A stretch of DNA of 64,000 nt from an uncultured Clostridia bacterium (GTDB lineage: Bacteria; Bacillota; Clostridia; Oscillospirales; Ruminococcaceae), in NCBI GenBank assembly GCA_948473085.1, contig CAOKWH010000004.1:1-64000 (forward strand), given 5' to 3'. The notes beneath the pieces are model-generated. The model saw nothing but the letters and a program-made list of their open reading frames with translations, was not told where the DNA came from and ran no database searches. Positions 1 to 8,807 of the stretch are shown one piece after another. The position numbers were made by a program, and so were the translations under genes. Numbering within the stretch: position 1 is the first letter of the stretch; each line of letters starts with the position of its first letter.

Positions 1-131
1 GGGGGAAAAGAAACATCACCCCTTTGCATAAGTAAGGGGCAGCCGCCTACCGTTCCTGATAGTGCCTTAGCCAAAGTATACCATATTCGACAGGCTTCGA
101 CAATGGGGCATGCCGGCTGATTTCTGCCCGT

Positions 132-160
132 TTGACTTTAGTGCTGAAAAGCGATATAAT
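132..160 (+). promoter_or_regulatory. sigma-A promoter of the M20 amidohydrolase gene
   Basis: TTGACT at 132-137 and a perfect TATAAT at 155-160 are separated by exactly 17 bases, and the start codon follows 32 bases later behind an AGGAAAGGGAG ribosome site. Bases 1-131 upstream contain no gene that I can see, only a small CCCCTT/AAGGGG hairpin near 20-40. Confidence 0.85.
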
Positions 161-191
161 GGCCTAAATAGAGGAAAGGGAGTAGAATAGT

Positions 192-1355
192 ATGGACATC
201 ACAGCCTTAGCCGCCCAATATGAACAGTATGTCATCGGCCTGCGCCGGGAGTTTCACCAGCACCCGGAGCTTTCGCTGCAGGAGCAGCGCACCGCCGCCC
301 GTATTCAGGAGGAGTTGGAGCGCTTCAGCATTCCCAGCCATACTGTGGGCAAGTACAATGTAGTGGGGGTGCTGGAGGGGGCAAAACCCGGCCGGCGTAT
401 CGCTATCCGGGCGGATATAGATGCCCTGCCCCTGACCGAGCAGAACGAAGTGCCCTATAAAAGCCAAACCGACGGGGTCATGCACGCCTGCGGCCATGAC
501 GGCCACACTGCCATCCTGCTGGGTACCGCCCGGGTGCTGGCCGAACTGCGGGATCAGTTGGCCGGCAGTGTCTACTTCTGCTTCCAGTCGGCGGAGGAGG
601 TAGGCGCCGGTGCCGGGGAGTTGGTGGAGTACCTCCAGTCCATCGGCGGGGTGGACCAGGTTATTGGCACCCACCTGGACGGCGGCACGCCTGCTGGGGA
701 GATTAACCTGCCGGATGGCCCGCTGATGGCCGGCGCCATGGGCTTTGAAATTACTGTACAGGGAGAGGGCGGCCATGGTTCCCGTCCGGACAAGGCCATA
801 GACCCGGTAAAGCCCGCCTGCGACATCCTGTTGAAAATCGCCTCCATCCCCGCCCAGCGGCACAACCCCTTTGACACCTGTGTGGTAAGCCCCTGCCAGA
901 TTGTAGCTGGCACCAAAAACAACATTATCCCGGAATCCGCCTTTATTGCCGGGAATATCCGCTTCTTCAAATACGGGGATGGGGACAAAATTGTGGAAAC
1001 CATCCGCCAGATTGCTGAATACACTGCCCAGGCCTACGGCGCCAAAGCCACTGTCACCAAGCAGGTTATGTCCCCGCTGCCGGTAATAAACGACCCTGCC
1101 TGTGCTGCCCGCGGCCGGGAGATTGCCCAGCAGGTGGGCTTACAGCTGGCCGTTCCCCGGGACCCCACCACCGGTTCGGACAACTATGCCGAATTCCTGG
1201 CAGCTTTCCCCGGTTTTTACTGCGACACCGGCGCCCGCTGCACCCGGGAGGGAAGCTCCGGCAACCACCACAACCCCAACTTTGACCTGGACGAAAGCGC
1301 ATTCCAAAAGGTGATGGAATTTTTTGTCGCCTACACCCTGGACTTTCTCCAGTAA
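192..1355 (+). CDS. M20-family amidohydrolase (N-acyl amino acid or hippurate hydrolase type)
   Basis: A 387-residue cytoplasmic metallopeptidase-fold hydrolase. The start shows the family signature RREFHQHPELSLQE, followed by the metal-binding segments DIDALPL and MHACGHDGH and the EE pair in FQSAEEVGAGA; GGHGSRP marks the dimerisation domain. Length and motif order are those of N-acyl-L-amino acid amidohydrolases (AbgA/HipO/YhaA group), which hydrolyse amide bonds of acylated amino acids using two metal ions. It has its own strong promoter and terminator, so it is monocistronic. It lies next to, but opposite in strand to, an ABC importer; a shared substrate is possible but unproven. Exact substrate cannot be read from sequence. 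Confidence 0.9.
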   Translation: MDITALAAQYEQYVIGLRREFHQHPELSLQEQRTAARIQEELERFSIPSHTVGKYNVVGVLEGAKPGRRIAIRADIDALPLTEQNEVPYKSQTDGVMHACGHDGHTAILLGTARVLAELRDQLAGSVYFCFQSAEEVGAGAGELVEYLQSIGGVDQVIGTHLDGGTPAGEINLPDGPLMAGAMGFEITVQGEGGHGSRPDKAIDPVKPACDILLKIASIPAQRHNPFDTCVVSPCQIVAGTKNNIIPESAFIAGNIRFFKYGDGDKIVETIRQIAEYTAQAYGAKATVTKQVMSPLPVINDPACAARGREIAQQVGLQLAVPRDPTTGSDNYAEFLAAFPGFYCDTGARCTREGSSGNHHNPNFDLDESAFQKVMEFFVAYTLDFLQ

Positions 1356-1368
1356 ACCGCCCTATTTT

Positions 1369-1402
1369 AAAAGGCCGGAGCCATCAGGCTCCGGCCTTTT
1401 TT
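1369..1402. terminator. bidirectional intrinsic terminator
   Basis: A perfect GGCCGGAGCC / GGCTCCGGCC stem with a four-base loop has A-run and T-run flanks. It lies between the convergent amidohydrolase gene and the minus-strand gene ending at 1401 and can serve both. Confidence 0.9.
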
Positions 1403-1898
1403 ACTTCTGCCCATAACACTGCCAGGTGGTCTGGTCATCGGGGGTGAGGGAATGGAGCCTGCCTGCATCCTCCCCGCCGGGGAACAGGGTAAAGCCCCCC
1501 GTAAAGCGGTGTTCCCGCTCTACTCCCTGCCGGGTGATAGTCACTGCCGCCTCGTAGCGCAACCCGGCCTCCCCCTCCTGGAAATGCAGCTCCCGCAGGG
1601 TGACCTCCGTCCCCTGATAGGCCAGGCAATCCGGCCCCAGTACCAGGTCGGGTATGGACAGCAGGCAGCGCAGGCCATCCTCGGTGCAGTGGGGGCCATA
1701 CTGTTCCGCAATCACACAAGGGCTGTGCACCTGCCGGTTGTGGCTGGCATCGGGCAGTACGCAGCCGCTCTCCACCGCCTGGGCAAAGGCGGCTGCATCC
1801 CCCTGGTGCAGCCCGGCCAGAACCACGCGGGCATCCGCCGTGCTTTGTAGCGCCCTGCTTTGCGCAAGTATCATCAAGGATAAGATAAATAAATTCAT
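1401..1898 (-). CDS. hypothetical secreted or membrane-anchored protein
   Basis: A 165-residue protein with a hydrophobic N terminus (MNLFILSLMILAQ) that could be a signal or anchor, then a polar domain with five cysteines. I do not recognise the family. The start is uncertain because no strong ribosome site precedes it. It stands alone between two terminator-bounded units and ends in the shared terminator at 1369-1402. The opposite-strand and alternate-frame ORFs here look like shadows because this frame is the most protein-like. Confidence 0.5.
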   Translation of the reverse strand: MNLFILSLMILAQSRALQSTADARVVLAGLHQGDAAAFAQAVESGCVLPDASHNRQVHSPCVIAEQYGPHCTEDGLRCLLSIPDLVLGPDCLAYQGTEVTLRELHFQEGEAGLRYEAAVTITRQGVEREHRFTGGFTLFPGGEDAGRLHSLTPDDQTTWQCYGQK

Positions 1899-2111
1899 TT
1901 TTAACCAATCACACCCATTCTATCTGCTTTACTGACCTATCCATGCTTAGAAAAATGAAAAAACCTGCCCTCTAAAAGGATAGGATGGAAAGCAGGCGGC
2001 CAACAACCCGTTCAATTACAACTGATAAGCATTTTTCCTTTTCAGCCTAATTTTAGCATAGTATCCCATTATTTGATACTGTTTTCCCAAACATTTACTA
2101 AATCTCTGCAA

Positions 2112-2148
2112 AAGGAAGCAGGCCCCGCCAGCTGGCAGGGCCTGTTTC
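2112..2148 (-). terminator. terminator of the ABC importer operon
   Basis: On the minus strand CAGGCCCTGCC and GGCGGGGCCTG pair around an AGCT loop and are followed by CTTCCTTTT. It lies about 40 bases past the last permease stop. The rest of 1899-2185 is AT-rich intergenic DNA where I see no gene. Confidence 0.8.
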
Positions 2149-2185
2149 CCATCTAAAGAAAAAGTATGAAGACTTGTAGGCAATA

Positions 2186-3481
2186 TTAGTCCTGTTCCAA
2201 CTGGGCCTTGGCCTGCATGGTCTGCTTCCAGGCATACAGGGCCAACGCCACAGCAATAATGCCATAGGCAATGAACACACGGAAGTATTCGCCAATTTCG
2301 GCACTGCCAAACAGGTTTTTGCCCGCCATGGGCGAAACATTGAACAGCAGGTGGAACAGCAGGGTACCCAGCAGCGCCTGGCCCACTGTGGCCTTGGACA
2401 CTGTGGCACCGCCAATGAGAATGGCCGCCGCCGAGAACATGCCCACATTTTCATGGGCGTTGTAGGTGCTGATGTTGCCCATGTTCTGCAGGAAGATAAT
2501 CTGGCCAATGGCTGCCAGCACCGTGGAGATGCAGATGGCAACAATCCGGGTGCGGTCCACATGGATGCCCGCCACCGAGGAAACGCCCATATTCTGCCCC
2601 ACTGCCCGCAGGTCCTGGCCCAGCTTGGTGCGCAGGATGGCGGGAATGAGCAGGCAAACCAGCAGTATCAGCGAATAGGAGAGCAGCGGCACCTTAACCA
2701 GCGCGCGCCACTGCCGCAGGCTTTCCATATTCACGCAGACAGCGCCAACCGCAATGGCGATAATGGAAAGGCCCAGCTTTGCCTTGAGTGCCAGCTCGGT
2801 TTCCTTCTTCACAAACAGGCGCACGCCGTAGAACAGGGCAAACACAGCGCCAAACACCATCATAGCGGTAAAAATATCCACCTCGGTGCTGATGTTCATG
2901 ATGGTAAAGCGGTCCAGGGCATACTTCATTGGCGCCAGGTCGATGGTGGCACGCACACCCACGCCGCTGCCAATCATCAGGTTGGGGGCGTCAATCTTAA
3001 TAATACCGCCCAGCACATACAGGAACAGGAGCTGGTACAGGCCGTTGGCAAAGAAGCCCAGAATCATGCCGGTAATCATTTCCTGGCCCTTGGTCTTGTT
3101 CAGCAGACGCCCGGTGAAATAGCCAAACACAATGGCAAACGGGATGGAAAGCAGCATGGCCAGCAGCACGCCGGGCAGGCCGCTCATCTTCATAACCGTA
3201 ACCATAAACAGCGCAATCTGGCCGGACATGGCCCCCAATACAATGCCAAAGTTCAGCCCCATGCCCGAAAGGATGGGAATAATCAGCGAAAGCACCAGAA
3301 TGGCATTGCGGTTAAACCGGGATACCACATCCATCAGAATAATGGGGATGGAAGAACCCGAATAGTACACGCCTATCAGGCAGACAACCGAAAAGACGAT
3401 GGGCACAATGTTGGTGACCAAAAAACCCTTCACCTTGCTGCCCATATCCCCCTCCTTGGGGGTGTTTATATTGTTGCTCAT
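2186..3481 (-). CDS. ABC importer permease subunit (CUT2/nucleoside type)
   Basis: A 431-residue integral membrane protein with roughly ten hydrophobic segments. It carries the glycine-rich, A-x-N-x-G-like stretch found in BPD_transp_2 permeases (RbsC, YufQ, BmpC partners), here as LRAVGQNMGVSSVAGIHVDR near residues 300-320. It forms the membrane channel with the neighbouring permease. The gene begins inside the end of the upstream permease (ATGA overlap at 3478-3481), so the two are translationally coupled. The ligand is unknown; two different permeases with one double ATPase is the layout of basic-membrane-protein nucleoside importers. Confidence 0.9.
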   Translation of the reverse strand: MSNNINTPKEGDMGSKVKGFLVTNIVPIVFSVVCLIGVYYSGSSIPIILMDVVSRFNRNAILVLSLIIPILSGMGLNFGIVLGAMSGQIALFMVTVMKMSGLPGVLLAMLLSIPFAIVFGYFTGRLLNKTKGQEMITGMILGFFANGLYQLLFLYVLGGIIKIDAPNLMIGSGVGVRATIDLAPMKYALDRFTIMNISTEVDIFTAMMVFGAVFALFYGVRLFVKKETELALKAKLGLSIIAIAVGAVCVNMESLRQWRALVKVPLLSYSLILLVCLLIPAILRTKLGQDLRAVGQNMGVSSVAGIHVDRTRIVAICISTVLAAIGQIIFLQNMGNISTYNAHENVGMFSAAAILIGGATVSKATVGQALLGTLLFHLLFNVSPMAGKNLFGSAEIGEYFRVFIAYGIIAVALALYAWKQTMQAKAQLEQD

Positions 3482-4521
3482 TCTCTACCACCTCCCGCCT
3501 GGGTCAGGGCAAACAGTATAATACCATTGGATACAATCAGGCGGATAACCTCCGACAGGTTGCCTTCCGGCATCAGCACATTGGCCACCGGCAGGGCAAT
3601 GGTAAGCAGCGACTGGAACAGGATTGTGCCAATAATAACATGGCTGATTTTAATTTTACTGGTGGAGGCGCCGCCCAGCAGGGCCGCGGCCACCGGGGCA
3701 AAGGCCATGTTCAGCGGTGCCTGGTACAGCTGCATAAAGCCGAAGCTCTGGGCGTATACCACAATGCCCACTGCTGCAAGCATGGTGGAAAGCATGGTGC
3801 CAATAATGCGGCTGCGGTTTACACTGATGCCGCTGGCCTCGGCAAACCGGGGGTTATCCCCGCTGGCCGCCATGGCAATGCCGGTTTTGCTCTTGGTAAA
3901 CAGGTATACCAGCAGGCACATGAACAGGCTGAACAGAATCAGGCCGGTGGGCACTGTCAGCCCCCCAATCTGGAAGGCCCACAATTTATCCAGCACACTG
4001 CCAAAGCTGCTATCCATGGAAATGGTGGTACGCAGCCCGCGGCCGGCGATGGGCCAGACCATGCTGGGGTTTTTAAAGGGCATAAGCAGCCAGCCAATAC
4101 ACATGATGGATACCATGGAGTAGCCCACATAGGTACCAATCATCATCTCACTGCCTTTTACCATATTCAGCAGCCGGCCATAGAGGTAGCCAGCAACGGC
4201 AGAGATGGGCAGGGCCACAGCAATGGCCAGCACAAGGCCGCCCATGCCGGTGCCCCCCAGCTCAATGCTGGTAAGGCCGCCCAAAATGCCGCACAGGATG
4301 CCCACCGGCAGGCCAAAGTTCATGCCGGTGCCGGACATAACCGCCGGCACCATGGCCAGGGTGAGCACCAGGTTCATGCCAAAGCGCACCAGCGAATCGC
4401 TGGCCAGCACGCTCATGCTCTGCCCCACGCCGGCCGCCGCAATAATCAGCGAAAACAGGAACAGGATAATAATCAGGCGGGCAGCGCCGATGTTTTTCAA
4501 GATGGTTTTTACATTTGACAT
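3478..4521 (-). CDS. ABC importer permease subunit (CUT2/nucleoside type), second subunit
   Basis: A 347-residue membrane protein paralogous to the following permease, with about nine transmembrane segments and the family stretch GMAMAASGDNPRFAEASGI (written with I-A-M-A-A in the sequence) near residues 220-240. It starts on the last base of the ATPase stop and ends overlapping the next permease, so ATPase, permease and permease are one tightly coupled unit. The GGASTSKIKISHVIIGT segment corresponds to the conserved C-terminal permease loop. It probably pairs as a heterodimer with its neighbour. Confidence 0.9.
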   Translation of the reverse strand: MSNVKTILKNIGAARLIIILFLFSLIIAAAGVGQSMSVLASDSLVRFGMNLVLTLAMVPAVMSGTGMNFGLPVGILCGILGGLTSIELGGTGMGGLVLAIAVALPISAVAGYLYGRLLNMVKGSEMMIGTYVGYSMVSIMCIGWLLMPFKNPSMVWPIAGRGLRTTISMDSSFGSVLDKLWAFQIGGLTVPTGLILFSLFMCLLVYLFTKSKTGIAMAASGDNPRFAEASGISVNRSRIIGTMLSTMLAAVGIVVYAQSFGFMQLYQAPLNMAFAPVAAALLGGASTSKIKISHVIIGTILFQSLLTIALPVANVLMPEGNLSEVIRLIVSNGIILFALTQAGGGRE

Positions 4522-6140
4522 TAGTCAGCCGCACCTCCACTCTGTGTGCCCACCGGCACGCCGGACATCGCCAGACCAAAGTCGGCATCCGGGGCGTCCG
4601 GAGGCAGGATATCAATCACCTTGCCATCTGTAACAATGGCAATCCGGTCGCAAATCAGGCGCAGTTCCGCCAGCTCGGAGGAGGTCATCAGCACCGTCAG
4701 GCCCTGCTCCCGGTTGAGCCGGTCCACCGTATCCAGCACCAGGCTCTTGGCGCCAATATCAATGCCTCGGGTGGGCTCGGAGATGAGCAGGATATCCGGG
4801 GCAAGCACCAGCGCCCGGGCAATGCACACCTTCTGCTGGTTGCCGCCGGACAGCCGACGGACCGCCTGCCGGGGGCCGGTACAGCGGATATCCAGCTCCT
4901 GTATGTACTTTTCGGCGTTCTCCCGAATCTCTTGCCGGGCAATCTGGGACAGCGGCCCGATATGGCGCAAAAACCGCCCCTGGTTGACCATGGCCGGGAT
5001 AGTCATGTTCAGCTCGATGGAGGTATCCGGCACCAGGCCCACGCCCCGGCGGTCCTCCGACACAAAGGCGATGCCGGCCGCAATGGAGCTTTTGGGGCTG
5101 TTGAGCTTTAGCTCCTGGCCGCCCACAATAATCTCACCGGAGGTGGGATAGGTGCCCATAATGCCGTTGGCCACGCCAATCTTGCCCTGGCCGGCCAGGC
5201 CGCCCAGGCCCAGGATTTCGCCCTTGTACAGGTCCAGGTCGATGCCCAGCACCCGCTCGCCGGGCATATCCACCCGCAGGTTCCGGATGGACATGGCAAT
5301 CTCCCTGCCGCCCTCCGGCGCCTCCTCCTGTTCGGCGCGCTCCTTCTGGCGCATCTCCACTTCCCGGCCCACCATCAGGGTGGCAATCTCCTTGGCAGTG
5401 GTGTCCGCCTTATTCAGTGTTTTAATCTGGGTGCCATCCCGCAGGATGGTAATTTTATCGGCGGCCTGCATCACCTCGTCCAAACGGTGGGTGATAAACA
5501 GGATGCCCACACCGCCGGCGGCCAGGCGCTTCATGGCGTCCAGCAGTTTTTCGGCCTCGCTCTCGGTCAGCACCGCAGTGGGCTCGTCAAACACCAGCAG
5601 GCGTATATTTTTCTTATCAATTTCCCGGGCAATTTCCACAAACTGCATGTAGCCCACCGGCAGGCCATCCACCGGCAAATTTTCGTCCACATCCAGGCCC
5701 AGGCGGTTCAGCGCCGTTCTGGCGTCGCTCTTCATTGTCAAGGTGTCCAGGCTCATCAGCTTTTCGCCAAACAGCCTGCCCAGCAGGTTGGGGCGCAGTG
5801 GCTCCCGGTTCAGTTTAATATTTTCGGCAATGGTGAAGCCGGGAATGAGCATAAATTCCTGGTGCACCATGCCAATGCCATGCTCCATAGCCTGGCGGGG
5901 GTTCAAAATATGAACCTCCTGGCCGTCCATCTCAATAATCCCTTCAAACCCGCCTGTCATGTGAATGACTGGCATACCGAACAGGATGTTCATCAATGTG
6001 GATTTTCCGGCGCCGTTTTCCCCACACAGGGCATGGATTTCCCCCGGCATTACATCCAGGGATACCCCCTTGAGCACCTTGTTGCCATAGTAGGACTTTT
6101 CCACATTTTTAATGGATATTACAGGTTTTATGTCCGGCAA
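4521..6140 (-). CDS. double-domain ABC transporter ATPase (RbsA/XylG/NupO type)
   Basis: A 539-residue cytoplasmic ATPase with two nucleotide-binding halves. The N half has Walker A GENGAGKST at 40-48 and Walker B LLVFDEPTAVL near 180-190, with a degenerate signature (VGYMQFVEIAREI). The C half has a degenerate Walker A (GLAGQGKIGVANG) but a perfect signature LSGGNQQKV. Such asymmetry is usual in CUT2 ATPases. Start is TTG, supported by GGGGGAG six bases upstream. It energises uptake with the two downstream permeases and the binding protein encoded upstream. Confidence 0.92.
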   Translation of the reverse strand: MPDIKPVISIKNVEKSYYGNKVLKGVSLDVMPGEIHALCGENGAGKSTLMNILFGMPVIHMTGGFEGIIEMDGQEVHILNPRQAMEHGIGMVHQEFMLIPGFTIAENIKLNREPLRPNLLGRLFGEKLMSLDTLTMKSDARTALNRLGLDVDENLPVDGLPVGYMQFVEIAREIDKKNIRLLVFDEPTAVLTESEAEKLLDAMKRLAAGGVGILFITHRLDEVMQAADKITILRDGTQIKTLNKADTTAKEIATLMVGREVEMRQKERAEQEEAPEGGREIAMSIRNLRVDMPGERVLGIDLDLYKGEILGLGGLAGQGKIGVANGIMGTYPTSGEIIVGGQELKLNSPKSSIAAGIAFVSEDRRGVGLVPDTSIELNMTIPAMVNQGRFLRHIGPLSQIARQEIRENAEKYIQELDIRCTGPRQAVRRLSGGNQQKVCIARALVLAPDILLISEPTRGIDIGAKSLVLDTVDRLNREQGLTVLMTSSELAELRLICDRIAIVTDGKVIDILPPDAPDADFGLAMSGVPVGTQSGGAAD

Positions 6141-6221
6141 CTTCTTCTCCCCCTTTTTCTCTATCTCGGGCCCCCTCCCGAAACTTGGAGGGAAGCCGTG
6201 CGGCCGCAGCCGCCAAACGGA

Positions 6222-6264
6222 AAAATAAATTGCACCACAGAGTGGTTAGGCTCTGCGGTGCAAA
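6222..6264 (-). terminator. intra-operon attenuator hairpin after the binding-protein gene
   Basis: TTGCACCACAGAG (6230-6242) pairs almost perfectly with CTCTGCGGTGCAA (6251-6263), and on the minus strand it is followed by ATTTATTTTT. Placed between the binding protein and the ATPase, it should end most transcripts and give excess binding protein over membrane subunits, a common arrangement in Gram-positive importers. Confidence 0.8.
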
Positions 6265-6326
6265 TTACCTAAATCAACTTGCAGCCTCGCATCCATCTGT
6301 TCTGCAAGGCATGGCTTTTCTGTGGG

Positions 6327-7601
6327 TTATGCCTCGGGCTGGGTCTTGTCTGCATCCACATCATCGGTGGGGGTATCCTCCGCGCCGGTGTCGGGCTGGT
6401 CAACATTCTCAGGGGCAGTCTCGGTGCCCAGCTGGCCGCCCTCTACGCCAAAGGTGTAGTAGCCAACCAGGATGGTGTAGATGTTGTCATAGGTCTTGGT
6501 ACCATCGTTGTACAGGCCCATGGTGATGTCTGCGCCGGCAATCTCGCTACAGATAGCCTTCAGGCTGTCCAGCTCGTTTGCATCGGTGATGGAGCCGTCC
6601 AGGCGGCCGTCAATGTACTTGGCGCCGGCCTCAACCATCAGCATATTTACAGGGATAGGCCAGGTGGACATTCTGCCGGCATTGCCAGCGTTGGTCACAG
6701 CTGTGCCAATAGCCTCCAGGATGTAATCTACATCGCCGGCCTTATCCTCAGGAATCTCAATACCAAAGGCGCTGGGATAGCCGTGGTAGGGCGAGGGGCA
6801 GCACTGCTGGGGAAGGATAGCGCCCTGCTCGGCAACAGCCTTAATCAAAGGCTCCTGCATCGCACAGTTGGTGGCAAAGAACGCGGTGTCCTTGCCATAA
6901 GCGGCAACCTGCTTCGGCACATCCTCCAGGATGAACTGCTGCGCGCCGGTAACGCCGGAATCACCCAGCGGGTCGGGAGCGGAAGCTTCTACCAGAGTGA
7001 TATTGAGCTCCTTGCACTTCTCCCGGATCAGATCCAGTCGGTTGGAGATGGGCTGGATACCCAGGTGGCGGGGGAAGCTGTAATGAACCAGAGTCTTAGC
7101 GCCCATAGCGGCTGCCTGCTCGGGAATCATGGTGCCCATGGCAACCTCGTCGGCATTGAGGACAATGTCCGCAGCCTCAGCTGTTACCTGGGGGTCTTCC
7201 TGCATAACGCCCATTACCACGATGAGGTCGGGGTTCACTTCCCGGGCCTTGGCCACAGCGGCTGCGCCGCCGGGAACGGCCTGCAGGAATACCAGGCCCT
7301 TAACATCGGGGTCGGATACCAGGTTTACTACATTGGAGATGGTGGTTTCTGTCTCCTTGGCAAAGTTATCGGGATAGGTTGCTGTTACAAACTTGTCGGG
7401 GTTTGCAGCCTTCAGGTTCTCGGCTGCACGGAACTCCTCCTCGCCCTGGGATACGGTACCGGTGATAATGGCAATCTTGTAGTTGCCGGAAGCACCGTTT
7501 CCACTGTTATCCGCTGTGGACGAGCTGTTGTCGCCGCCAGTACATGCCGTCATGCTCAATGTCATCATGCCGGCCAGGAGCAGCGCCATTAGCTTCTTCA
7601 T
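6327..7601 (-). CDS. substrate-binding lipoprotein of the ABC importer (DUF3798-like)
   Basis: A 424-residue lipoprotein; the ATG at 7601 has GAGGAGG eight bases upstream, so an in-frame extension to 7637 is rejected. The signal peptide MKKLMALLLAGMMTLSMTAC ends in a lipobox Cys, followed by a Ser/Asn/Gly linker and a two-lobed periplasmic-binding-type domain beginning YKIAIITGTVSQGEEE. The body resembles DUF3798 proteins, which I recall next to such importers; this family name is from memory and should be checked. The C terminus is acidic and Pro/Thr-rich. First gene of the importer operon. Confidence 0.88.
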   Translation of the reverse strand: MKKLMALLLAGMMTLSMTACTGGDNSSSTADNSGNGASGNYKIAIITGTVSQGEEEFRAAENLKAANPDKFVTATYPDNFAKETETTISNVVNLVSDPDVKGLVFLQAVPGGAAAVAKAREVNPDLIVVMGVMQEDPQVTAEAADIVLNADEVAMGTMIPEQAAAMGAKTLVHYSFPRHLGIQPISNRLDLIREKCKELNITLVEASAPDPLGDSGVTGAQQFILEDVPKQVAAYGKDTAFFATNCAMQEPLIKAVAEQGAILPQQCCPSPYHGYPSAFGIEIPEDKAGDVDYILEAIGTAVTNAGNAGRMSTWPIPVNMLMVEAGAKYIDGRLDGSITDANELDSLKAICSEIAGADITMGLYNDGTKTYDNIYTILVGYYTFGVEGGQLGTETAPENVDQPDTGAEDTPTDDVDADKTQPEA

Positions 7602-7697
7602 AATTTTTCCTCCTCTAATTTGGATGCGGCGGGCCAAAAAGCCCCGTTTTCCGCAATACCGGTATGAGAGATACCCCTCTATACTGTATTGTCCTTT

Positions 7698-7726
7698 ATT
7701 ATACCCTGCTTTTTGCAGGATTGCAA
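7698..7726 (-). promoter_or_regulatory. sigma-A promoter of the ABC importer operon, with a palindrome in the spacer
   Basis: On the minus strand TTGCAA (7721-7726) and TATAAT (7698-7703) are spaced by 17 bases. The spacer holds CCTGCTTTTTGCAGG (7705-7719), a small inverted repeat exactly between the two elements that could be an operator. The rest of 7602-8035 is AT-rich and shows no credible gene. Confidence 0.8.
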
Positions 7727-8035
7727 CTGTTATTTTTTCATTGTTAAAAGTCTGTTAAAAATATAGGACACTTTACCAAAGTAAAATAGTATTTTGTACA
7801 GAATGTTCAATTTTGTTCCTGCAATTTCATGCTTTGTGCAAACCGATAAAATTCCTTGGCAAATTTATGTCAAATCCATTCAAAATTTGTCCTTTTATTG
7901 TGCTCACTTTTGCCAAAATTGGCCTCTTATGAAACACGCACGATATTCCCGGCCCATCGGTTTATCAATTTCTTGTATAAAAGCGTTTGAATTTTCTGTA
8001 CCAAATCCTGCAATCCTGTTTTTATGGAAGAACTA

Positions 8036-8064
8036 TTGAAATACCTGGGGTTTGCTGCTATAAT
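8036..8064 (+). promoter_or_regulatory. sigma-A promoter of the PK-C-like gene
   Basis: TTGAAA at 8036-8041 and TATAAT at 8059-8064 with a 17-base spacer. An 8-base inverted repeat, CTGGGGTT (8045-8052) and AACCCCAG (8077-8084), brackets the -10 element, which suggests an operator or a transcript-start hairpin. Confidence 0.8.
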
Positions 8065-8124
8065 AGGCTTGCAGTTAACCCCAGCTAACCAACGCTGGAC
8101 TTTATTATACAGGAGGAAGTTGCT

Positions 8125-8679
8125 ATGACATTTGAAAAACAGGGGCGCCAGAATACCGACGCCACACTGGACCTGGCCATTGCCGCCGCCCGGGAGGAGG
8201 GCATAAACAAAATTATTGTCGCCTCCAACAGCGGTTCCACCGCCAAGCTGTTGGCCGCCAAGGAGCATGAGGGCATCCAGCTCATTGCCGTAGGCTATGC
8301 CCGGGGCGTATTCGGCAAGCACGAGGACCAGATGCCCAAGGAAACCCGCGCCGCACTGGAGCAGCAGGGCGTAACCGTATACATCGCCTCCCATGCCCTG
8401 AGCGGGGCCGAGCGGGGCCTTTCGGTCAAGCTGGGCGGCTTTGGCCCGGTGGAGGTGGCCGCCCACGCGCTGCGCATGATTGGCCGCGGCGTTAAGGTGG
8501 GCGTGGAAATTTCCATGATGGCTGCCGATGCCGGCCTGGTGGAACTGCACGAGCCTGTTATCGCCATTGCCGGAACCGGCGGCGGCGCCGACACCGCCAT
8601 TGTAATCCGCCCCGCCCCCACCGCCGAATTTTTGGACTGCAAGGTGGACCGCATTATCTGCAAGCCCCGCCACGCATAA
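8125..8679 (+). CDS. pyruvate kinase C-terminal-like (alpha/beta) domain protein
   Basis: A 184-residue protein consisting only of the alpha/beta domain that forms the C terminus of pyruvate kinase (NTDATLDLAIAAAREEGI, then KIIVASNSGSTAKLLA). Stand-alone versions exist in Clostridia and lack the catalytic TIM barrel, so no kinase activity is expected; a ligand-binding or regulatory role is inferred. It has a strong AGGAGGAAG ribosome site and its own promoter. It is divergent from the importer operon, so the two could share control. Confidence 0.85.
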   Translation: MTFEKQGRQNTDATLDLAIAAAREEGINKIIVASNSGSTAKLLAAKEHEGIQLIAVGYARGVFGKHEDQMPKETRAALEQQGVTVYIASHALSGAERGLSVKLGGFGPVEVAAHALRMIGRGVKVGVEISMMAADAGLVELHEPVIAIAGTGGGADTAIVIRPAPTAEFLDCKVDRIICKPRHA

Positions 8680-8696
8680 GTAGCGGAATAGGCATC

Positions 8697-8724
8697 TTGC
8701 ATTTGGTGCAAAATACTATATAAT
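8697..8724 (+). promoter_or_regulatory. promoter of the MscS channel gene
   Basis: TTGCAT (8697-8702) and TATAAT (8719-8724) with a 16-base spacer, about 84 bases before the mscS-like start. Confidence 0.65.
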
Positions 8725-8807
8725 AGGGGTGAAAACCCTGGACGGCAGGCCCGGCAACAGGACCTGCCGCCTTTTTATCCAAACTCATATCCAGGAGGGA
8801 CTGTTCT

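Noticed and set aside
2351..4123. 590-codon plus-strand open frame opposite the ABC permeases (and 3640-4518)
   Set aside because: Its translation is His/Gln/Asn-rich without any domain, while the minus strand encodes clear membrane permeases; it is a GC-skew shadow.
6279..7592. 437-codon plus-strand frame opposite the binding-protein gene
   Set aside because: Shadow of a well-supported lipoprotein gene with promoter, ribosome site and lipobox on the other strand.
7794..8039. 81-codon plus-strand frame in the AT-rich gap before 8125
   Set aside because: No ribosome site, unbalanced composition and overlap with promoter elements of both neighbours.
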